Assembly (NCBI GenBank): GCA_037074705.1 | Contig: JAYJMR010000084.1 | Coordinates: forward strand, 48,917-112,916 | Reading direction: 5' to 3' | Length of the DNA stretch: 64,000 nucleotides | Origin: Zhengitettix transpicula | Lineage: Eukaryota; Arthropoda; Insecta; Orthoptera; Tetrigidae | In this document: in pieces, positions 54,914 through 64,000 of the stretch | Position numbering within the stretch: the stretch's first letter is position 1 | Layout: each line of letters starts with the position of its first letter | Translations under genes and position numbers: made by a program | The notes under the pieces: model-generated | The model's database searches: none | What the model was told of the DNA's origin: nothing | What the model saw: the letters and a program-made list of their open reading frames with translations, nothing else

Positions 54914-56060
54914 ATACAAATCTACACCGGTAGAGCAAAATTCACCAAATTTCGTACACGTGTTCTTTACGACCAGGAAACAAACACTGTTGGGGTGAGA
55001 CATGTCTACCACCCCCTGAAGCGGGGGTGCACTGGGGTTGAAATATTTACACATGCTAAAACAGCCGATATTTTAGTCGGATAATAATTTTTAGGGGTTT
55101 AAGATATTGATGGTGTTTCTACCGATGTTTTCTGAATATAATTTTCATCCCCTACACCCTGGAAAAAGGGCACCCTTAAGGTTTGGGGTGGAGAATACAA
55201 ATCTATACCGGTGGATCAAATTTCACCAAATTTCGTACTCGTGTTCTTTGCGACCAGGAAAACAACACTGTCGGGCTGAGACGCGCCTACCACCCCCAGA
55301 AGCGGGGGTGGATGAGGGTGGAAATATTTGAACAGGCTAAAACAGTCGATATTTTAGTCGGTTAAATATTTTTAAGGGTCAAAGGTATTTATAGTCTTTC
55401 CACTGATGATATCTGAATATAATTTTCAACCTCTACACCCTGGGGAAAGAGCACCCCTAGCGTTTTGGGTGGAGAATACAAATCTACACCGCTTAATAAA
55501 ATTACACCAAATTTCGAACACGGGTTCTTTACGACCAGGAAACAAACACCGTCGGGGTGAGACGCGTCTACCACCCTCAGAAGCGGGGGTGGACGGGGGT
55601 GGAAATATTTAAACATGCTAAAACAGTTGATATTTCAGTCGGATAAATATTTTTAGGGATCAAAGATATTTATAGTGTTTCCACTGATGATATCTGAATA
55701 TAATTTTCAACCTCTACACCCTGGCGTAAGAGCACCCCTAGCGTTTGGGGTGGAGAATACAAATCTACACCGCTTAAGAAAATTTCACCAAATTTCGAAC
55801 ACGGGTTCTTTACGACCAGGAAACAAACACCGTCGGGGTGAGACGCGTCTACCACCCCCAGAACCGGGAGTGGACGGGGGTGGAAATATTTAAACATGCT
55901 AAAACAGTCGATATTTCAGTCGGATAAATATTTTTAGGGGTCAAAGATATTTATAGTGTTTCCACTGATGATATCTGAATATAATTTTCAACCTCTACAC
56001 CCTGGGGTAAGAGCACCCCTAGCGTTTGGGGTGGAGAATACAAATTTATTCTGGTGGATC
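54914..56060 (+). repeat. 281-bp A modules, array of four plus a partial (copy 2)
   Basis: Units start at 54914, 55196, 55477, 55758 and 56039; spacings are 282, 281, 281 and 281 bp. The last breaks off after about 20 bases and passes into E sequence. Copy 1 has only two complete units at the matching place, so array size changes quickly. Confidence 0.88.
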
Positions 56061-57071
56061 AAATTCTTCATACATGCTAACACAGTCAGATAAATATTTT
56101 CCGGGTAAAAGTGATTAATAGTGTTTGTACCAATGTATGTGAGTAAAATTTCAAACATTTTACAGCATGGGAAATGAGAATTGTAGGGGTGGGGTGGAGG
56201 AATATTGCAAATAAATAACTCGAATACAAACGAGACTGGAGTCAAAAGCAAAGGTATGGATAACGCTGAGTTTAATTATGCTATAAACTAGCAATTAACC
56301 TCCCAGGGGCGGGCGTGGTCGGGAGTGGAAATTGTCAAACATGTTAATCAACTTTACAACTAAATATTTTTCCGGATCAATGAGATTTCTCTACATTTAC
56401 ACAGATTATAACTTCAACCGCTTTCGGGCTTATCAGTAGAGCACTTTTAGGTGTTGGGTGGAGGAACGCTGCAATAAAATAACGCGAATACAACCGAGAT
56501 TGGAGTCAAATCCAAGGTTATGGATGTCGCCCAGTTCAATTATAGCATCAAATTGGCCATTTTACCCCAAGGGGCGGTAGTGGATGGGATGGAAATTTTC
56601 TAACATGTTAAATCATCGATATTAGCGTGGAATAAATAAATGCCGGGACCATTCACGTTGATAGTATTTCTAACGATGTTGTTTGTAGGCATGATAGGGG
56701 TGGGTTTGGAGGGGATTTCCTTGAAAATAACGGGAAAACAACCGAGATTCGAGTCAAATCGAATGGATGTCGCTGAATTTATTTATGACAATCTGTAAAA
56801 CGCGCGGGTATCGGCTGGGTTGGGATGAGTTGACCGGCTGTTTTTTGCGTCGATTAAATATATATCTGGAAGAATTAGATTAATAAAATTTCCCTACATG
56901 TTCTCTGTGTATAATTTCAACCCCTTTCGTACTCATAAGGGTGCACCCTTAAGGGTGGGCGTGAATTAGCATTACATAAAAAGAAACCAGAAACTATCGG
57001 GATTGTCAGTGAGTTTAATTAATTTCGTTGAATATAACGGGAAAACAACCGAGATTCGAGTCAAACCGAAG

Positions 57072-57360
57072 GTAATGGATGTCGCTGAATTTATTTATGA
57101 CAATCTGTACAACGCGCGGGTATCGGCTGGGTTGGGATGAGTTGGTCGGCTGTTTTTTGCGTAATCGAATGTAATGGATGTCGCTGAATTTATTTATGAC
57201 AATCTGGACAACGCGCGGGTATCGGCTGGGTTGGGATGAGTTGGTCGGCTGTTTTTTGCGTAATCGAATGTAATGGATGTCGCTGAATTTATTTATGACA
57301 ATCTGGAAAACGCGCGGGTATCGGCTGGGTTGGGATGAGTTGACCGGCTGTTTTTTGCGT
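57072..57360 (+). repeat. 99-bp tandem triplication in E region
   Basis: GTAATGGATGTCGCTGAATT begins at 57072, 57171 and 57270, each 99 bp apart; each unit carries GACAATCTG, CGCGCGGGTATCGGCTGG and GGCTGTTTTTTGCGT. The third passes on into CGATTAAATATAT. Copy 1 has no triplication here, so it arose after the two copies separated. Confidence 0.9.
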
Positions 57361-58091
57361 CGATTAAATATATTTCTGAAAGAATTAGATTAATAAAATT
57401 TCCCTACATGTTCTCTGTGTATAATTTCATCCCCTTTTGGACTCGGAAGGGTGCACCTTTAAGGGTGAGCGTGAAGTAGCATTACATAAAAAGAAACCAG
57501 AAACTATCGGGATTGTCACTGAGTCTAATAATGACATTAAACCTGACCGTTTAAGTCCCAAAAGCGGGAGTGGTCGGGGGTGAAAATTTTCAAACATGTT
57601 AAACGGTCGATATTTGCGATAATTATTTCCTGGGGTTAATTACTTTAGTAGTATTTATACCGATGTTGTTTGTGTATAATTTAACCCCTGTGAGAGGAGC
57701 AAGTTTAGGGGTGGTGTGGAGGTACGTTAAATAAATACCCGCAAAAACAACCGAGATTCGAATCAATTCAGAGACTATGAATGTCCCTGAATCTAATTGT
57801 GACAACCTTGGTTAAGCGATGGGTTTGGGAGGTGTTGGGCGGGGGAATAAATTTTCAGACAATGTAATCGGCCGATTTTTGCGTGGAATACATTCTTTTT
57901 CACTATCGCATATTTGTGGGGGTGGTCATCTTCTAACATGTAAAAACGGCCGATATATTTAGTCAATGACTTCATCCCCCTTCGGCATGGGAGGTGAGCA
58001 AATATAGGGATAAGGTTCGAGGAGCTTTACATAAAATTAGCTCAAAAGTAACCAAAATTGGAGTCTTATCTATGGTTATAGATAAATGACA

Positions 58092-58119
58092 TCTCGGGCA
58101 ACGCCGGGCACCCAGCTAG
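58092..58119 (+). other. Helitron 3' terminus with GC-rich hairpin-prone stretch and CTAG, copy 2
   Basis: CTCGGGCAACGCC and GGGCACCCAG precede CTAG. Possible stems are GGC-AAC-GCC (58097-58105) or a wider GGG/CCC pairing (58096-58113); both are short, so the hairpin is modest. The same sequence ends copy 1 at 53384-53411. Position and end motif match the Helitron 3' terminator. Confidence 0.75.
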
Positions 58120-61100
58120 TTAATATTAATAGATTAAGATTTTAGAAGTGCAGATTTGAGTAATTTTTATAAAGAACGAATCATTTATTATTAAATAAGA
58201 CTTTGTTATTTTTAGTTTCTTGGTTAGTGAAATTCCAAACTTGTCGTCGAAACGTCGAAATATTGGGATATATTAATTAAAATTAATAGTTTAAGATTTT
58301 AGAAGTGCAGGTTTGAGTAATTTTTATAAAGAACGAATCATTTATTATGAAATAAGACTTTGTTATTTATAGATTCTTGGTTGGTGAAATTCCAAACTTG
58401 TCGTCGAAACGTCGAAATATTACGATATATTAATTAATATTAATAGATTAAGATTTTAGAAGTGCAGGTTTGAGTAAATTTTATAAAGAACGAGTCATTT
58501 ATTATGAAATAAGACTTTGTTATTTTTAGTTTCTTGGTTGGTGAAATTCCAAACTTGTCGTCGAAACGTCGAAATATTACGATATATTAATTAATATTAA
58601 TAGATTAAGATTTTAGAAGTGCAGGTTTGAGTAATTTTTATAAAGAACGAGTCATTTATTATGAAATAAGACTTCGTTATTTTTAGTTTCTTGGTTGGTG
58701 AAATTCCAAACTTGTCGTCGAAACGTCGAAATATTATCATATATTAATTAATATTAATAGATTAAGATTTTAGAAAAGGTTTGAGTAATTTTTATAAAGA
58801 ACGAATCATTTATTATTAAATAAGACTTAGTTATTTTTAGTTTCTTGGTTGGTGAAATTCCAAACTTGTCGTCGAAACGTCGAAATATTGGGATATATTA
58901 ATTAAAATTAATAGTTTAAGATTTTAGAAGTGTAGGTTTGAGTAATTTTTATAAAGAACGAATCATTTATTATGAAATAAGACTTTGTTATTTATAGATT
59001 CTTGGTTGGTGAAATTCCAAACTTGTCGTCGAAACGTCGAAATATTACGATATATTAATTAATATTAATAGATTAAGATTTTAGAAGTGCAGGTTTGAGT
59101 AAATTTTATAAAGAACGAGTCATTTATTATGAAATAAGACTTTGTTATTTTTAGTTTCTTGGTTGGTGAAATTCCAAACTTGTCGTCGAAACGTCGAAAT
59201 ATTACGATATATTAATTAATATTAATAGATTAAGATTTTAGAAGTGCAGGTTTGAGTAATTTTTATAAAGAACGAGTCATTTATTATGAAATAAGACTTT
59301 GTTATTTATAGATTCTTGGTTGGTGAAATTCCAAACTTGTCGTCGAAACGTCGAAATATTACGATATATTAATTAATATTAATAGATTAAGATTTTAGAA
59401 GTGCAGGTTTGAGTAAATTTTATAAAGAACGAGTCATTTATTATGAAATAAGACTTTGTTATTTTTAGTTTCTTGGTTGGTGAAATTCCAAACTTGTCGT
59501 CGAAACGTCGAAATATTACGATATATTAATTAATATTAATAGATTAAGATTTTAGAAGTGCAGGTTTGAGTAATTTTTATAAAGAACGAGTCATTTATTA
59601 TGAAAAAAGACTTTGTTATTTTTAGTTTCTTGGTTGGTGAAATTCCAAACTTGTCGTCGAAACGTCGAAATATTATGATATATTAATTAATTTTAATAGA
59701 TTAAGATTTTAGAAGTGCAGGTTTGAGTAATTTTTATAAAGAACGAGTCATTTATTATGAAATAAGACTTTGTATTTTTAGTTTCTTGGTAGGTGAAATT
59801 CCAAACTTGTCGTCGAAACGTCTAAATATTACGATATATTAATTAATATTAACAGATTAAGATTTTAGAAGTGCAGGTTTGAGTAATTTTTATAAAGAAC
59901 GAGTCATTTATTATGAAATAAGACTTTGTTATTTTTAGATTCTTGGTTGGTGAAATTCCAAACTTGTCGTCGAAACGTCGAAATATTACGATATATTAAT
60001 TAATATTAATAGATTAAGATTTTAGAAGTGCAGGTTTGAGGAATTTTTATAAAGAACGAGTCATTTATTATTAAATAAGACTTTGTTATTTTTAGTTTCT
60101 TGGTTGGTGAAATTCCAAACTTGTCGTCGAAACGTCGAAATATTATGATATATTAATTAATTTTAATAGATTAAGATTTTAGAAGTGCAGGTTTGAGGAA
60201 TTTTTATAAAGAACGAGTCATTTATTATGAAATAAGACTTTGTTATTTTTAGTTTCTTGGTTGGTGAAATTCCAAACTTGTCGTCGAAACGTCGAAATAT
60301 TACGATATATTAATTAATATTAATAGATTAAGATTTTAGAAGTGCAGGTTTGAGTAATTTTTATAAAGAACGAGTCATTTATTATGAAATAAGACTTTGT
60401 TATTTTTAGTTTCTTGGTTGGTGAAATTCCAAACTTGTCGTCGAAACGTCGAAATATTATGATATATTAATTAATTTTAATAGATTAAGATTTTAGAAGT
60501 GCAGGTTTGAGTAATTTTTATAAAGAACGAGTCATTTATTATGAAATAAGACTTTGTTATTTTTAGATTCTTGGTTGGTGAAATTACAAACTTGTCGTCG
60601 AAACGTCGAAATATTACGATATATTAATTAATATTAATAGATTAAGATTTTAGAAGTGCAGGTTTGAGTAATTTTTATAAAGAACGAGTCATTTATTATG
60701 AAATAAGACTTTGTTATTTTTAGTTTCTTGGTTGGTGAAATTCCAAACTTGTCGTCGAAACGTCGAAATATTATGATATTTTAATTAATTTTAATAGATT
60801 AAGATTTTAGAAGTGCAGGTTTGAGTAATTTTTATAAAGAACGAGTCATTTATTATGAAATAAGACTTTGTTATTTTTAGTTTCTTGGTTGGTGAAATTC
60901 CAAACTTGTTGCCGAAACGTCGAAATATTATGATATATTAATTAATTTTAATAGATTAAGATTTTAGAAGTGCAGGTTTGAGTAATTTTTATAAAGAACG
61001 AGTCATTTATTATGAAATAAGACTTTGTTATTTTTAGTTTCTTGGTTGGTGAAATTCCAAACTTGTCGTCGAAACGTCGAAATATTATGATATATTAATT

Positions 61101-64000
61101 AATTTTAATAGATTAAGATTTTAGAAGTGCAGGTTTGAGTAATTTTTATAAAGAACGAGTCATTTAGTATGAAATAAGACTTTGTTATTTTTAGTTTCTT
61201 GGTTGGTGAAATTCCAAACTTGTTGCCGAAACATCGAAATATTATGATATATTAATTAATATTAATAGATTAAGATTTTAGAAGTGCAGGTTTGAGTATT
61301 TTTTATAAAGAACGAGTCATTTATTATGAAATAAGACTTTGTATTTTTAGTTTCTTGGTAGGTGAAATTCCAAACTTGTTGCCGAAACGTCGAAATATTA
61401 TGATATATTAATTAATTTTAATAGATTAAGATTTTAGAAGTGCAGGTTTGAGTAATTTTTATAAAGAACGAGTCATTTAGTATGAAATAAGACTTTGTTA
61501 TTTCTAGTTTCTTGGTTGGTGAAATTCCAAACTTGTCGTCGAAACGTCGAAATATTATGATATATTAATTAATTTTAATAGATTAAGATTTTAGAAGTGC
61601 AGGTTTGAGTAATTTTTATAAAGAACGAGTCATTTATTATGAAATAAGACTTTGTATTTTTAGTTTCTTGGTAGGTGAAATTCCAAACTTGGTACCGAAA
61701 CGTCGAAATATAATGATATATTAATTAATTTTAATAGATTAAGATTTTAGAAGTGCAGGTTTGAGTAATTTTTATAAAGAACGAGTCATTTATTATGAAA
61801 TAAGACTTTGTTATTTTTAGTTTCTTGGTTGGTGAAATTCCAAACTTGTCGTCGAAACGTCGAAATAATATGATATTTTAATTAATTTTAATAGATTAAG
61901 ATTTTAGAAGTGCAGGTTTGAGTAATTTTTATAAAGAACGAGTCATTTAGTATGAAATAAGGCTTTGTTATTTTTAGTTTCTTGGTTGGTGAAATTCCAA
62001 ACTTGTCGTCGAAACGTCGAAATATTATGATATATTAATTAATTTTAATAGATTAAGATTTTAGAAGTGCAGGTTTGAGTAATTTTTATAAAGAACGAGT
62101 CATTTATTATGAAATAAGACTGTATTTTTAGTTTCTTGGTAGGTGAAATTCCAAACTTGTTGCCGAAACGTCGAAATATTATGATATATTAATTAATTTT
62201 AATAGATTAAGATTTTAGAAGTGCAGGTTTGAGTAATTTTTATAAAGAACGAGTCATTTATTATGAAATAAGACTTTGTTATTTTTAGTTTCTTGGTTGG
62301 TGAAATTCCAAACTTGTCGTCGAAACGTCGAAATATTACGATATATTAATTAATATTAATAGATTAAGATTTTAGAAGTGCAGGTTTGAGTAATTTTTAT
62401 AAAGAACGAGTCATTTATTATGAAATAAGACTTTGTTATTTTTAGTTTCTTGGTTGGTGAAATTCCAAACTTGTAGTCGAAACGTCGAAATATTATGATA
62501 TATTAATTAATTTTAATAGATTAAGATTTTAGAAGTGCAGGTTTGAGTAATTTTTATAAAGAACGAGTCATTTAGTATGAAATAAGACTTTGTTATTTTT
62601 AGTTTCTTGGTTGGTGAAATTCCAAACTTGTTGCCGAAACGTCGAAATATTATGATATATTAATTAATATTAATAGATTAAGATTTTAGAAGTGCAGGTT
62701 TTAGTAATTTTTATAAAGAACGAGTCATTTATTATGAAATAAGACTTTGTATTTTTAGTTTCTTGGTAGGTGAAATTCCAAACTTGTTGCCGATACGTCG
62801 AAATATTATGATATATTAATTAATTTTAATAGATTAAGATTTTAGAAGTGCAGGTTTGAGTAATTTTTATAAAGAACGAGTCATTTATTATGAAATAAGA
62901 CTTTGTTATTTTTAGATTCTTGGTTGGTGAAATTCCAAACTTGTCGTCGAAACGTCGAAATATTATGATATATTAATTAATTTTAATAGATTAAGATTTT
63001 AGAAGTGCAGGTTTGAGTAATTTTTATAAAGAACGAGTCATTTAGTATGAAATAAGACTTTGTTATTTTTAGTTTCTTGGTTGGTGAAATTCCAAACTTG
63101 TCGTCGAAACGTCGAAATATTATGATATATTAATTAATTTTAATAGATTAAGATTTTAGAAGTGCAGGTTTGAGTAATTTTTATAAAGAACGAGTCATTT
63201 ATTATGAAATAAGACTTTGTTATTTTAGTTTCTTGGTTGGTGAAATTCCAAACTTGTCGTCGAATCGTCGAAATATTACGATATATATTAATTAATATTA
63301 ATAGATTAAGATTTTAGAAGTGCAGGTTTGAGTAATTTTTATAAAGAACGAGTCATTTATTATGAAATAAGACTTTGTTATTTTTAGTTTCTTGGTTGGT
63401 GAAATTCCACACTTGTCGTCGAAACGTCGAAATATTATGATATATTAATTAATTTTAATAGATTAAGATTTTAGAAGTGCAGGTTTGAGTAATTTTTATA
63501 AAGAACGAGTCATTTAGTATAAAATAAGACTTTGTTATTTTTAGTTTCTTGGTTGGTGAAATTCCAAACTTGTCGTCGAAACGTCGAAATATTACGATAT
63601 ATTAATTAATATTAATAGATTAAGATTTTAGAAGTGCAGGTTTGAGTAATTTTTATAAAGAACGAGTCATTTAGTATGAAATAAGACTTTGTTATTTTTA
63701 GTTTCTTGGTTGGTGAAATTCCAAACTTGTCGTCGAACGTCGAAATATTACGATATATTAATTAATATTAATAGATTAAGATTTTAGAAGTGCAGGTTTG
63801 AGTAATTTTTATAAAGAACGAGTCATTTAGTATGAAATAAGACTTTGTTATTTTTAGTTTCTTGGTTGGTGAAATTCCAAACTTGTCGTCGAAACGTCGA
63901 AATATTATGATATATTAATTAATTTTAATAGATTAAGATTTTAGAAGTGCAGGTTTGAGTAATTTTTATAAAGAACGAGTCATTTATTATGAAATAAGAC
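58120..64000 (+). repeat. 157-bp satellite array, right block (about 37 monomers)
   Basis: The same 157-bp satellite in the same orientation and phase as the left block, continuing to the window edge. It resumes with TTAATATTAATAG, the second half of the monomer cut by the insertion; the next unit begins at 58260. Composition differs from the left block: TTTTTAGTTTC replaces GAAGATTC in most units, ATTAATTTTAAT alternates with ATTAATATTAAT, CATTTAGTATG appears from about 61.1 kb, and GTTGCCGAAAC recurs between about 60.9 and 62.8 kb. The shortened form TTTGTATTTTTAG with TTGGTAGG occurs near 59785, 61354, 61667, 62135 and 62762, spaced close to whole numbers of monomers (10, 2, 3, 4). Confidence 0.97.

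Larger units (their letters stand above)
48876..58119 (+). mobile_element. Helitron pair: two head-to-tail non-autonomous copies inserted in the satellite
   Basis: A 9,244-bp insertion interrupts one monomer. It begins TC (TCTTATAAATAAAAAAGAG) and ends CTAG after a GC-rich, hairpin-prone stretch. It sits between A (48875) and T (58120) with no target-site duplication. These are the defining marks of Helitrons (5'-TC, 3'-CTRR, A^T target). Removing it rejoins 17 bp of left monomer to 140 bp of right monomer, exactly 157 bp with the consensus sequence. No Rep (HUH endonuclease) or helicase coding region is present, so it would depend on enzymes encoded elsewhere. Strand is given by the TC-to-CTAG direction. 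Confidence 0.88.
53412..58119 (+). mobile_element. Helitron copy 2 (4,708 bp)
   Basis: Begins with TCTTATAAATAAAAAAGAG directly after the CTAG of copy 1 and ends CTAG at 58116-58119. Order: microsatellite; A modules at 53500, 53781, 54062; B; C (single); D; an internal 5'-end copy at 54843; microsatellite; A modules at 54914, 55196, 55477, 55758 and a partial one at 56039; then E modules, including a 99-bp triplication, to the 3' end. The last 39 bp appear identical to those of copy 1. No transposase-like coding sequence is visible. Confidence 0.83.
56061..58119 (+). repeat. E modules and 3' part of copy 2
   Basis: Same landmarks as 51911-53411, longer by added units at its start and by a 99-bp triplication. 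GGGAAAACAACCGAG occurs at 56732 and 57039 (307 bp; the 312-bp pair of copy 1 with a 5-bp loss). The palindromes AAGGGTGCACCCTT and CACCCTTAAGGGTG overlap at about 56938-56958, as at 52743-52763. Confidence 0.82.

Noticed and set aside
48802..58000. Many open frames of 60-101 codons, including repeated peptides such as those containing NLYRWIKFHQIS or FRTRVLCDQE
   Set aside because: They fall in the 281-bp modules, appear on both strands and in several frames, and recur once per module. The period is not a multiple of three, and no domain motif or start context is visible. They are translations of repeats.
48876..58119. LTR retrotransposon or DNA transposon with terminal inverted repeats
   Set aside because: The two outer ends (TCTTATAAAT and ACCCAGCTAG) are neither direct nor inverted repeats of each other, there is no target duplication, and no gag, pol or DDE-type coding sequence is present.
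48872..58123. TTAA on both sides of the insertion, suggesting a piggyBac-type target duplication
   Set aside because: The uninterrupted monomer already reads TTAATTAA at this point. Treating TTAA as duplicated would leave a 153-bp monomer, 4 bp short; treating it as not duplicated gives exactly 157 bp. The TC/CTAG ends also fit Helitron.
1..64000. A CENP-B-box-like motif in the satellite
   Set aside because: The conserved CGTCGAAACGTCGAAA segment does not show the NTTCG....A..CGGG pattern; only the CpG content is shared.

Overview
The window is eukaryotic, non-coding repeat DNA. I find no credible protein gene, rRNA, tRNA or CRISPR array. Two things fill it. (1) A satellite array with a 157-bp monomer (about 26% G+C by count of one consensus unit), all copies in one orientation, at 1..48875 and 58120..64000 (about 311 plus 37 monomers). 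(2) One 9,244-bp insertion at 48876..58119, visibly richer in G+C, which looks like two head-to-tail, non-autonomous Helitron (rolling-circle transposon) copies. The source is most likely an animal, perhaps an arthropod: this rests on the satellite/Helitron combination and on my impression of the element's tail, and is low confidence. The nucleosome-sized unit and homogeneous array would fit a centromeric or pericentromeric block, but nothing here proves that location.

Layout. 1..1570: mixed monomers. 1571..9420: an 8-monomer higher-order repeat (1256 bp) with 12-mer and 6-mer derivatives. About 10.2-13.8 kb: 11/12-monomer duplication. About 14.33-15.42 kb: a patch dense in small insertions. 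About 17.0-21.65 kb: a duplication at 18- and then 15-monomer offsets. 22015..29389 and 29390..37083: a large tandem duplication of 47 and 49 monomers. About 36.6-39.65 kb: an 11-monomer (1727 bp) repeat. 41948..44300: a 10-monomer (1571 bp) offset repeat. 44.3-48.9 kb: mixed monomers with GGGACAT types. 48876..58119: Helitron pair. 58120..64000: the same satellite, dominated by a different monomer set.

The insertion is unusually clear. It starts TC, ends CTAG, lies between A and T, has no target-site duplication, and its removal restores exactly one 157-bp monomer (17 bp left plus 140 bp right). The insertion point is the exact centre of a 14-bp palindrome in the monomer. The two copies join directly as CTAG|TC, as expected of rolling-circle read-through. 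Each copy is itself built of about 300-bp modules (a clean 281-bp module plus related diverged ones), so this is satellite-like DNA inside a transposon inside a satellite. No Rep/helicase coding region is present; the short open frames in the insertion are translations of the modules.
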